Shown: in pieces, positions 27,529-35,877 of the stretch
Numbering within the stretch: the stretch's first letter is position 1
Layout: every line of letters begins with the position of its first letter
Assembly: GCF_026711005.1 (NCBI RefSeq)
Contig: NZ_JAPPVJ010000003.1
Location: forward strand, 310,001 to 374,000
Source: Sphingobacterium sp. UT-1RO-CII-1
Lineage (GTDB): Bacteria > Bacteroidota > Bacteroidia > Sphingobacteriales > Sphingobacteriaceae
Length of the DNA stretch: 64,000 nt
Direction of reading: 5' to 3'
Position numbers and translations under genes: made by a program
The notes under the pieces: generated by a model
The model's input: only the letters and a program-made list of their open reading frames with translations
The model's database searches: none
Told to the model about the DNA's origin: nothing

Positions 27529-28712
27529 CTTTTATTTTTTATAAAATTATTCAGAATTGTCCAGCAGTACCATTCTTGTCTAGGCAAATGAAAGGGGCCT
27601 TTAAACATATTGCCTTTAGCTGTTTGAGCTATTGAACCATCGCGATGTAGGTATCCAAACCATTCGCCATTCTTGGGGTCGTGAAAATGGCTATACGCAT
27701 AATCATGAATCTTTCTGTGACGATCGGCATATTTTTTATCACCTGTCATGAGATAGGCTAGTAAGGTAGCAATAATAGTTTCATTCTGTGGCCACCAGAA
27801 TTTCATGTCTTGCCAATATTCTTGCACAGGTTTATTATACACATCCCTGAAATACAAGATGCCGCCATGCTCTTGATCCCATCCTCTATCCCACATGTAA
27901 TCAAGCATACGACAAGCCAAATCGATCAGTTTTGGATCATTACTTCGATATTGCGCTTCATGTAGTACAAACCAAGCTCCCTCTATAGCATGTCCGGGAT
28001 TGAGTGTTCTTCCATCAATATGATCGATAATACTGCCATCAGGGGCTACTTGCTCCATTACGCAGCGGATATCATCTTTGACAAAGTTCTCTTCAATTTC
28101 TGTGATCCAACCTGCAATTGCATTATCACAGCGTGGGTCACCTATTGTCTCTCTTAGCTGCTGTGCAGTATTGATCATAATCATTGGAATGCCTATCCCT
28201 TTACTCGGTCGTGTGCTTTCGTATTTAGGAGTCATTTTCCTTGTTCCATTGGCATATTCCAAACAGGTTCCAAAGATCTCTCTAGAAAGTCTGGCAGCTT
28301 CTTCATCGCCCGAGGCTTTTGCATATGCTGCAAAAGCAATAACTGCAAATGTCTCAGAAAAGAAGTAACGCCGCATCCGAATAGGGGCACCGGTCTGATC
28401 TACATGAAAGTACATTTTACCTGTATCGTCAAAACACTTGTCACGTAAAAATTCATAACCGAGTCTCGCACCATCCAGCCATTCTTGCCTCGCTTCTACG
28501 GTGTTATACAAAGTGGCTAATAACCAACAGGCACGTCCCTGTATCCAAACTGCTTTATCCGTGTCGATTAATGAACCATCTTGATCTCTCATCAATAGAT
28601 AGCCGCCATGCTCCTTATCATAGGATCGAGGAAACCAAAATGGAACCGTGTCATTAGTCAATTGATCTTTATAAAAGGAAGCTAAATCTTCCAATTCTTT
28701 GTGAGTGTACAT
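27525..28712 (-). CDS. nanE: AGE family N-acylglucosamine 2-epimerase, probable ManNAc epimerase
   Basis: A 395-residue (alpha/alpha)6-barrel protein of the renin-binding-protein/AGE family, which interconverts ManNAc and GlcNAc. Motifs include ERxxLxGxRxxW-type tracts as WIQGRACWLLATLYNTVEAR, the conserved NPGHAIEGAWFVLHEA, GWDQEHGGILYFRD and KFWWPQNETIIATLLAY near the C-terminus. In Bacteroides fragilis the equivalent epimerase (NanE) uses ManNAc from NanA-type lyase. It lies 4 nt from the esterase gene and overlaps the GH20 gene by 4 nt, so translation is probably coupled. No signal peptide is seen, as expected for a cytosolic step. Confidence 0.93.
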   Translation of the reverse strand: MYTHKELEDLASFYKDQLTNDTVPFWFPRSYDKEHGGYLLMRDQDGSLIDTDKAVWIQGRACWLLATLYNTVEARQEWLDGARLGYEFLRDKCFDDTGKMYFHVDQTGAPIRMRRYFFSETFAVIAFAAYAKASGDEEAARLSREIFGTCLEYANGTRKMTPKYESTRPSKGIGIPMIMINTAQQLRETIGDPRCDNAIAGWITEIEENFVKDDIRCVMEQVAPDGSIIDHIDGRTLNPGHAIEGAWFVLHEAQYRSNDPKLIDLACRMLDYMWDRGWDQEHGGILYFRDVYNKPVQEYWQDMKFWWPQNETIIATLLAYLMTGDKKYADRHRKIHDYAYSHFHDPKNGEWFGYLHRDGSIAQTAKGNMFKGPFHLPRQEWYCWTILNNFIKNKR

Positions 28713-28716
28713 TATA

Positions 28717-30801
28717 TTACTTTATTTCAAATGTAAATGTCGAAACAGGCGTTCCTGCTTCATTTTCTAAATTTGCTGTTGAATAGGGGGTATATGCATA
28801 CCTTATATGTTTAATAGCTATCGGAAGTAAAGGTATCGAAATCTGATTTTTGTATATCTTTGCAGATTGTACAGGGTGGAAGAAGCCTCTGTCATCTATC
28901 AATTCAAGACCTTTTAAAGCTTCCTCTCCTCTTGTTTTTAACTGTTTGCAGGCAGAAAAGGTTAATATTAATTCTGTACCATTTTGCTGTACTTCGGTCA
29001 ATTTTGGACTATCTGCCAAAATTTCCCTACCATAAGTATGCTGTTTAGCAAGATTAGCTAAACGTTGCCCCACTATTTTCTTTTCGATAGGATGTACATC
29101 CGTAGGATCCCCTATATCAGATGATACTGCCATATATACCCCTGACATATTTTCCACAAGCATTCGTTGGTGATCCCTGAAAACAGGCCATGAGGGACGC
29201 TCTATACTAGATAATTGAACAAAATAAAAAGGCAAGTCTTCCTGCCCAAAAAATTCTCTCCATGATGAGACTAGCTTAGCAAATAAATGGTCATGCAGCT
29301 CTACATTGTGTGCATTACTTTCGCCTTGATACCATAAAACACCTTTAAAAACCGTATGTACCCAGGAGCTCACACCTGCTTCAAAGTTATATGCAGGAGC
29401 ATAAGGATGGCGTGCATTTTTGACAGATGATAATGCTAGATTTTCAGCGCCTCGTTTTCGACAAAAGTCTTGTATAAAGTCTGAGGTTCGCCAAGAGTGT
29501 ATATAGCTAGCCAATAGGTTGTCATTTTCCAATACTTCTCTAGGAATCCAAGACTCTGTATTAGAGCCGCCAACAGATATATCTACTATACCAATAGGTA
29601 TATCTTGATCTAAAAATATTTCTTCAGCAAAAGAATAAGCTACTGCCGAAAAACTTGCAGCAGACATACTTGAAGAGACTTGCCAGTTTCCAGAAAAATA
29701 ATTAAGATCATTTACCTTTTGGAGTGTAGTTGAGTCCCAGACTACGTTGGTAGTTTCGGCTAAATTTTTTGCTTTAAACAGACGGATTAAAGGATATTTA
29801 TCTGCTTTGTCAATGGTTTCAGCTCCGCCCTTTGAAGCGCGGACAGGGAAAGCCATGTTGGATTGTCCGGATGCTAGATAAACATCGCCAAATAAGATAT
29901 TGTCTAAGATTACACTTTCATTATTACACTGAACACTGATTGTGTAAGGACCTCCTGCTTTTTTTGAAGGAATTTCTACACACCAATTGCCGTAAGTATC
30001 GACAGTAGTATTTAGTGTTTTTCCATCAAAAGTTATAGTAACTATTTTATCTGTAGTACCAACTCCAAAAATCTTGTTGGGTCTATCTCTTTGCAAAACC
30101 ATGTTAGAACCTAATGTCTGATCTACAGTTAGAATTTGCTCAGTACCTACCAACACTTTAGCAACTTGGTTAGCAATTATATTTGCACCTTTTGCATTCG
30201 GATGTAAGAAATCATCAAATAAATCTATTCTTGCCGACAAAGGGCTATGGTTGTCTATTAATTCAGCCCCATTAGCTTGTGCGATCTTTGGAATTAAAAT
30301 TTGAATAGAATCAAACCAATCTCGTGTACCTGATAAAAAGCGTGGATGGCCAGAAAATATAGGAGTCAGTAAGCAAACATAAACTTCTACGGTAGGGTTA
30401 ACTTTTCGAAATTGATCAATAAGTGTGCTATAATCTTTTTCAAATTCAGTTGAATAATTCGGCCAATTTCTAGGATCTGTATCATTAAGCCCTAAGGCTA
30501 CAACTATAATATCTGGAGCAAATTCTAGGGCTTCTCTATATTCCTTTGTTTGTATATAAGGGTTATGCCCTTTGGTTAACAAGGTAGCTCCGCTATGTCC
30601 AAAATTGCCAACTAGGTATTCCGTTCCTAATAAAGCCTGCAATTGTTCAGGGTAGCTATTACCAGCTCCCTTTATTCCATAACCTTTGGTTACAGAGTCG
30701 CCTATACAACCTACTTTTATTTGAGAAAGCCCATTTTTGTAAAAAGCGGAAAGAAATAACGTGATAAATATAGCAAGCAAAAATTCAATCTTCATAATCA
30801 A
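28717..30801 (-). CDS. nanS: sialate O-acetylesterase fused to an N-terminal SGNH hydrolase domain
   Basis: A 694-residue secreted two-domain esterase. The signal peptide (LLAIFITLFLSAFYKNGLS) is followed by an SGNH/GDSL domain (about 28-215) with IGDSVTKGYGI (catalytic Ser), ALGLNDTDPRN (block III-like Asn) and DDFLHPNAKGANII (catalytic Asp/His). A beta-sandwich linker leads to the sialate O-acetylesterase domain, with ASGQSNMAFPV (second catalytic Ser) near 315 and WYQGESNAHN near 495. Sialate esterases remove 9-O-acetyl groups that block sialidases and lyases. The 5' end overlaps the transporter gene by 17 nt. Confidence 0.93.
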   Translation of the reverse strand: MIMKIEFLLAIFITLFLSAFYKNGLSQIKVGCIGDSVTKGYGIKGAGNSYPEQLQALLGTEYLVGNFGHSGATLLTKGHNPYIQTKEYREALEFAPDIIVVALGLNDTDPRNWPNYSTEFEKDYSTLIDQFRKVNPTVEVYVCLLTPIFSGHPRFLSGTRDWFDSIQILIPKIAQANGAELIDNHSPLSARIDLFDDFLHPNAKGANIIANQVAKVLVGTEQILTVDQTLGSNMVLQRDRPNKIFGVGTTDKIVTITFDGKTLNTTVDTYGNWCVEIPSKKAGGPYTISVQCNNESVILDNILFGDVYLASGQSNMAFPVRASKGGAETIDKADKYPLIRLFKAKNLAETTNVVWDSTTLQKVNDLNYFSGNWQVSSSMSAASFSAVAYSFAEEIFLDQDIPIGIVDISVGGSNTESWIPREVLENDNLLASYIHSWRTSDFIQDFCRKRGAENLALSSVKNARHPYAPAYNFEAGVSSWVHTVFKGVLWYQGESNAHNVELHDHLFAKLVSSWREFFGQEDLPFYFVQLSSIERPSWPVFRDHQRMLVENMSGVYMAVSSDIGDPTDVHPIEKKIVGQRLANLAKQHTYGREILADSPKLTEVQQNGTELILTFSACKQLKTRGEEALKGLELIDDRGFFHPVQSAKIYKNQISIPLLPIAIKHIRYAYTPYSTANLENEAGTPVSTFTFEIK

Positions 30802-32032
30802 TTACTTTTGGCCTTAATACAATCAACTGAAGTAGGATAGCAATTAATACAAATGCTGATAAAGTGGCAAAACCGATATTGAAATTCCCTTCGTCTTTAA
30901 ATCTACCTAATACTTGAGTTACTCCTGCGCCTGCAAATACACCTGCCATATTCATAAAACCATAGGCAGTTGCTCTCAGTCTGCTCGGGACAAATTGACA
31001 AAGTATAGGCATGTTATTGGTGTCAAACATGCCGAAACCAATACCAAATAATATAGCTGCTCCAACTACCGGAACTGTGGTTGTTCCAAAACCTAACAAT
31101 ATTAAGGAAGGAATCGTTAATCCGAGTCCGATCGCCCCTGTATATATTCTTCCTTTTACATTTTTAAGCACCCATCGATCACTTAATACTCCTCCAATGA
31201 TTACACCTATGAATGAGGATGCTGCTATGGCAATCGTAGACATAGGTCCCGCCTGTGACATAGGAATAGCAAGATTCTCAGAGAATAGGGTTGGAATCCA
31301 GTTTTTGATAGCCCAGCCCGGTAAACTGGGAGCGGCAAAGTAAAAAAGAATGACCCAAAAAGTAATCGTTCCGAATAATTGAGTTAAGCCTTTTATTACA
31401 GGTGTTTTGGTTACTGTATTTTTGATTTTATCGGTAAAAGAATCGCTTCTTTTTTCAAATAAGGTAAAGGTCAATATGACAGCATAACCAATACCTACTA
31501 GTCCAAACCAATGAAATGCTGTGTGCCAACCATAATCGGCTGCTACAGTTGCTCCAAATCCCCCCAGAGCTTGCCCCATATATAAACCTGTCATATGTAT
31601 CCCGATAGCGAGAGAGCGGGTTTTACCTGTATGGTAATCTGCAATAAGAGCCAATGCTGCAGGGATATACAAGGCTTCGCTAACGCCCATAAGAGCACGA
31701 AGAACCAGGAGTTCGTTATAGGTATTGACAATGCCCATTGAATAAGTAACTGCCGACCACACAAACAAACTCCCGACGATAAGCCATTTTCTGTTAATGC
31801 GGTCTGCAATAACTCCCGCTACAGGACTCATCACAGCATATATATATAGAAATATAGCCATCAAAAAACCAAATGCTTCCGCCTGCTGCAGTTCGACGAT
31901 ATCGATCTCCATAGCAGATTTCATCGTCGATAGCATTTGTCGATCCATATAATTGAGTAAAGCTACAATCCACAGCAATCCTACTACAACCCAAGGATAA
32001 TATTTTTGTTCACCTAATTGTTTTATCATCAT
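30785..32032 (-). CDS. nanT: MFS transporter, probable sialic acid importer
   Basis: A 415-residue major-facilitator protein with about 12 hydrophobic segments. The first loop shows the MFS signature ADRINRKWLIVGSLF and the region NYMDRQMLSTMKSAM resembles the ExuT/hexuronate-type subfamily. A second-half repeat has the loop SDRWVLKNVKGR. Given its place between nanM-like and esterase genes, it very probably carries Neu5Ac across the inner membrane; Bacteroidota NanT belongs to this superfamily. Sequence alone does not fix the substrate. It starts 24 nt after the nanM-like stop and its own stop overlaps the esterase start. Confidence 0.88.
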   Translation of the reverse strand: MMIKQLGEQKYYPWVVVGLLWIVALLNYMDRQMLSTMKSAMEIDIVELQQAEAFGFLMAIFLYIYAVMSPVAGVIADRINRKWLIVGSLFVWSAVTYSMGIVNTYNELLVLRALMGVSEALYIPAALALIADYHTGKTRSLAIGIHMTGLYMGQALGGFGATVAADYGWHTAFHWFGLVGIGYAVILTFTLFEKRSDSFTDKIKNTVTKTPVIKGLTQLFGTITFWVILFYFAAPSLPGWAIKNWIPTLFSENLAIPMSQAGPMSTIAIAASSFIGVIIGGVLSDRWVLKNVKGRIYTGAIGLGLTIPSLILLGFGTTTVPVVGAAILFGIGFGMFDTNNMPILCQFVPSRLRATAYGFMNMAGVFAGAGVTQVLGRFKDEGNFNIGFATLSAFVLIAILLQLIVLRPKVIDYED

Positions 32033-32056
32033 TATCAGTTTATCGGTCGGCTTTTT

Positions 32057-33190
32057 TTATTGTATTAACTGACCGCTTAATATATTTGCTGTTCGCACGC
32101 CAGCCCTTATTTCTCCACTTGGAATAATAATATAATCTTTCCACTTAATAGCGGTTGTTGTCACTGGACTTTGTACAGTCAGCTCAGAAATTAACTGCCA
32201 TTCTTTGCCTGTTTCTGATTTTAATCTCCAAACATTTTTATGAAAGCCTGGATGCGTCTGTTGTATTTTTCTTTTTTCTAAAATTAATGCTTCACGCTTT
32301 ATACTATCGGTCTCTGCTGAAATGTCAGCGATTATCTGTTCGGCAAGATGAAACGTAGAAGCATCATCCCCTCCAATCAAAATATAATCGCCATTACTTG
32401 TACAGACACCAGTACCTGCTGCCAGTGGAGAAGGTAATTCAGGTAAATATCTAAGCGACTTATCCTTACTATCTATAGAAAGAACACGGTCGTAGATTGT
32501 ACTTTTGTCTCCTCTATTTCGTTTCCGCCCCCCCATAATGATGATTGTTTCATTAGTTCCTGCAAGCGCAACCGCATGTGTCAAAGCGTAGGGCAATTCC
32601 AACCATGGTGTCCATTCTTGTCCAGACTGAGACATATCTAGCTTATAAATCTTATTAGAAACAATATCATTATTTTCACCACCAATTAGATATAGGGTTG
32701 CATTAATGTACACCATACTAGCATTACTCAATGGAATAGGAAGTCTTGGTAATTCATTAACTTTTAATTGATTTTGCTTATCGAATTGATAAGCATATAC
32801 CTCACCAATTGCACCCAATATATCTTCTCCTCCTGCTGAATATAACACCCCATCTTGTGATACATTTGCTGGATAAGCTAGTGCCTGAGGCAATGTAAAA
32901 GTACTATCTAACAATATAGTATCCCCAGATAACCGATATAGAAAAGCTTCTTTTTGGTATTTTTTTTCACCTCCATCCCAAGGTGCTCCATCTGGAAAAT
33001 TAGCGCCCCCTGCTACTAAAAGATGATCTCCTATTAAGCCCGTTATAGGACCGGCAATGCCGATGTTTGGCTTTTGATCAGTGGGAGGTAATTCCGTCGC
33101 TACATTCCAAACTATACTAATATTCTGCAGATTACTTTTACAAGAAACCAGCAGAATAGATAAAATAAATATTAGAGAACGATTAGGCAT
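32057..33190 (-). CDS. nanM: NanM-like kelch-type sialic acid mutarotase, lipoprotein
   Basis: A 377-residue beta-propeller lipoprotein of the cyclically permuted mutarotase family. The signal ends in the lipobox LLVSC with Cys at about residue 17. Kelch-type blade repeats follow: LVAGGANFPDGAPWDGGEK, LYSAGGEDILG, LYLIGGENNDI, IIIMGGRKR, and LIGGDDASTF. NanM converts the alpha anomer of Neu5Ac, released by sialidase, to the beta anomer used for transport and cleavage. Its start overlaps the nanA stop by 8 nt, so they are translationally coupled. Confidence 0.92.
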   Translation of the reverse strand: MPNRSLIFILSILLVSCKSNLQNISIVWNVATELPPTDQKPNIGIAGPITGLIGDHLLVAGGANFPDGAPWDGGEKKYQKEAFLYRLSGDTILLDSTFTLPQALAYPANVSQDGVLYSAGGEDILGAIGEVYAYQFDKQNQLKVNELPRLPIPLSNASMVYINATLYLIGGENNDIVSNKIYKLDMSQSGQEWTPWLELPYALTHAVALAGTNETIIIMGGRKRNRGDKSTIYDRVLSIDSKDKSLRYLPELPSPLAAGTGVCTSNGDYILIGGDDASTFHLAEQIIADISAETDSIKREALILEKRKIQQTHPGFHKNVWRLKSETGKEWQLISELTVQSPVTTTAIKWKDYIIIPSGEIRAGVRTANILSGQLIQ

Positions 33191-34106
33191 CGTATGTAGA
33201 TTTGAACTTGTCGAAGCCTAATTCTTTCACCTCACTTTTAAATAACTCAAAGCTACTCCCGTCCATATTGGCTACTGGAAGCCTAAATTCTCCACAATCT
33301 AAATCTATAAGTTTCATATAAGCTTTGCCAGTTGCAATTCCTCCATACTTCCCTAAAAGAGTGATCATGTCAATTGCTTTCTGTTGCAAGTTATTTGCTA
33401 TTTCTAAGTCCCCTTTTTCGAAGGCAGCAATAAGTCCGTGATACAAAGGTGCTGCATAATTGTATGTGCTTCCTACCGCACCTTTACTTCCAAGTACTAA
33501 TGCAGACAACATATTCTCATCACGCCCCCACAACATGTCATACTTTCTATTATTATAGTTTAAACAGGATAAAAAATCCATAAAATCTTCATGTGTATAT
33601 TTGATCCCTACAAACGTGGGTACCAATGTATCTACTTCTTTAAGTAGATCGATCATAGCATAATCTCCTCCTGTTAATACAGGAATGTGGTAATAATAGA
33701 AAGCCGTGTTTGGAGCTGCAGAAGCAACTTCTGCACAACATAGAGCGAGTTGTTTTATATTAGCTGGTTTAAAATAGTAAGGAGACGTAAATGAAATTGC
33801 ATCGGCACCTTCTTGTTCGGCAATAGTTGCTAATTCTTTACACTCTTTGATATTCGTCCCTCCTAAAAAAAACATTAAAGAAAAGTCGTCATCATTTTTA
33901 GTTAATGTTGTCCATGCTTTTAAAACCTGTACTTTTTCATCAAAAGTTAAAGAAACACCTTCGCCTGTAGAGCCACAAATGAACGCTCCTGTGACATTAT
34001 TTGCTTTTAAAAGTAAATAATAAGAAGGGATCAGATCAAGATTTAACTCACCGTCGCTATGGAAAGGAGTAAAGGGAGCAGCTATTAAGCCTTTAATATG
34101 TTTCAT
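33183..34106 (-). CDS. nanA: N-acetylneuraminate lyase
   Basis: A 307-residue DapA-superfamily aldolase that splits Neu5Ac into ManNAc and pyruvate. Motifs: GSTGEGVSLT (pyruvate-carboxylate loop near 45-50), AFYYYHIPVLTG with the catalytic tyrosine near 137-139, and FVGIKYTHEDF with the Schiff-base lysine K169. The GIKYT form and YYHIP are typical of NanA and not of dihydrodipicolinate synthase. It is the first catabolic gene after the SusD gene, with 197 nt between them, so it may have its own promoter. It is cytosolic. Confidence 0.95.
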   Translation of the reverse strand: MKHIKGLIAAPFTPFHSDGELNLDLIPSYYLLLKANNVTGAFICGSTGEGVSLTFDEKVQVLKAWTTLTKNDDDFSLMFFLGGTNIKECKELATIAEQEGADAISFTSPYYFKPANIKQLALCCAEVASAAPNTAFYYYHIPVLTGGDYAMIDLLKEVDTLVPTFVGIKYTHEDFMDFLSCLNYNNRKYDMLWGRDENMLSALVLGSKGAVGSTYNYAAPLYHGLIAAFEKGDLEIANNLQQKAIDMITLLGKYGGIATGKAYMKLIDLDCGEFRLPVANMDGSSFELFKSEVKELGFDKFKSTYDA

Positions 34107-34173
34107 GTATCTTTAATTTGCTGTTTTTTTTCTGTTTTATAAAATATCAAAACCTACTGTAACAAACTCATGC

Positions 34174-34192
34174 AATGCTTACAGTAAGCATT
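34174..34192. repeat. 19-bp palindrome in the nanA-susD gap
   Basis: AATGCTTACAGTAAGCATT is a perfect 9-nt inverted repeat around one central A, followed on the plus strand by T8. It lies 68 nt upstream of the nanA start. It may be a regulator site or a hairpin that trims the susC-susD message. The T-run is on the strand opposite to the operon, so it is not an obvious terminator for susD. Confidence 0.45.
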
Positions 34193-34303
34193 ATTTTTTT
34201 CCTATATTTATTATACGATTCGTCTATTTTGGTTGTTCCTAAAATGCAGGAATGAAGAGCGTATACTTCTCGCTCCTCTATTCTATACTTTTTCATAAAA
34301 GAT

Positions 34304-35857
34304 TTAAGGTTTTGTAGTTTCATATCCGGGAGTCTGATCCACCAAAGGGTCATTTGTCCATACGTCGCGCCCAATAGGCCACAACACCTTATAAGCCTGC
34401 TTACTTTGATCTAACACACCATAAGGATGATTAGGAGAACGAAACACTAAAGGTATTGCTCCATACTTCATCCGACGAATATCATACCAACGTTTGCCCT
34501 CCCAAACGAATTCTTTCATTCTTTCTTCAAAAATGGCTATTTCATTCTCATCTTTTGTACCATTTACAAAAGGTGCTAAATCATTACCTTCGTAAGCACG
34601 ATCACGAATCGGCTGTATAAAAGCAGTTGGGTCACCGCCCTCAGCATTCGCTATTTCTGCTAGCATCAATAAGCGGTCTGCTTCACGATATATAGGCCAA
34701 TCATCAGTATAATTACGAATATTATTATTAACAGTACCCATAAATTTTGTTAAAACGGTATTCCGAACAGTTACGCGCTGGGGTGCTACTGTACGATCTA
34801 AAGCATAAAAGTCATAAAAAGTATGATTCCTTCGTCGGTCTCCGATGTCATAAGACTGAAATAAATCATATGTATAAGCATAACGCTGAATCCCCCCTAC
34901 ACTGGCTTCTGCAATCCTCAACGGATCAATCAATGTCTGTGCATTAACATCTATAGTATCTTTAAAATAAATTCCATTAAAATTGCTACCTGCATATAAA
35001 AATTGTGCTACTGCCGAGGACTCTGCTTCATTAAACGCATAAGGTAAAGTGAAAATAATCTCCGAATTTCGTTTTTCTGTAAATACTTTCGCAAAATCTG
35101 CCAATAAACTATATCCACCTACTTCATTCAAAACAGCTTTTGCATCCACAAGATCAGCAGTATTATTATAAACTTTTGCAGACCAAAGAAATACCTCCCC
35201 TTTTAGCATACGCGTAGCATTAAGAGTCCAATAAGCCTTATTAGAATCTTGAACAGAGCCAAAAAAATGTAATGATTGAGCAATATCTGACTTTATAGAC
35301 TGCAACACCTCTATTTCAGGTGAACGGGCAAGACGTAAAGTAACAGGGTCCGGTTTATCTAAAATAATATCAGGAGTAAGACGCAAAGGAACACTACCAT
35401 ATGTACGCATAAGATGAAAGTAATAGAAAGCTCGAAGTCCATAAGCCTGTCCCAATAAACTGTTTTTCGTTTTCTCACCCAAAAACGTAATAACTTCAAC
35501 TCTGTTGATAAAAAGATTGATTTGTAAAATACTATTCATAAACCCTGCCCACGGAGCAAGCCCTGGGGAGACTTCTGTCATTTCTTGATTAATAAGTCCC
35601 AATTCATTAAGAGACACATCCATTCGAGCAGTATTACTTAATGCACCACTACGCATTTCTCCCAAACGAAAAAACTGAAATTGTTGTCCCCTTAATTGGC
35701 TATGGATACCTGTCATAAAATTACTAACCTGCGCTTCATTTTGCCAGTAATTACCATCAGCAAAATAATCTTCAGGCGCAAGATCTAAATGCTTATTACA
35801 AGATGTTATACCTATCATTATTATAGATACAACCATTAATTGGATATATTTTTTCAT
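34304..35857 (-). CDS. nanU: RagB/SusD family outer membrane lipoprotein of the nan locus
   Basis: A 517-residue SusD-type surface lipoprotein, the binding partner of the upstream SusC. The lipobox is MIGITSC (Cys near 20) followed by NKHLDLAPEDYFADGNYWQN. Family features include the helical TPR-like segments (LLGQAYGLRAFYYFHLMRTY, then GSVPLRLTPDI), the region NAEGGDPTAFIQPIRDRAYE, and the C-terminal FVWEGKRWYDIRRMKYG followed by LWPIGRDVWTNDP. The stop lies 21 nt before nothing of its operon until nanA, 197 nt further. By context it binds sialic acid, as NanU of Tannerella forsythia does. Confidence 0.93.
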   Translation of the reverse strand: MKKYIQLMVVSIIMIGITSCNKHLDLAPEDYFADGNYWQNEAQVSNFMTGIHSQLRGQQFQFFRLGEMRSGALSNTARMDVSLNELGLINQEMTEVSPGLAPWAGFMNSILQINLFINRVEVITFLGEKTKNSLLGQAYGLRAFYYFHLMRTYGSVPLRLTPDIILDKPDPVTLRLARSPEIEVLQSIKSDIAQSLHFFGSVQDSNKAYWTLNATRMLKGEVFLWSAKVYNNTADLVDAKAVLNEVGGYSLLADFAKVFTEKRNSEIIFTLPYAFNEAESSAVAQFLYAGSNFNGIYFKDTIDVNAQTLIDPLRIAEASVGGIQRYAYTYDLFQSYDIGDRRRNHTFYDFYALDRTVAPQRVTVRNTVLTKFMGTVNNNIRNYTDDWPIYREADRLLMLAEIANAEGGDPTAFIQPIRDRAYEGNDLAPFVNGTKDENEIAIFEERMKEFVWEGKRWYDIRRMKYGAIPLVFRSPNHPYGVLDQSKQAYKVLWPIGRDVWTNDPLVDQTPGYETTKP

Positions 35858-35877
35858 TGTTATGTCTTTTAATAATT

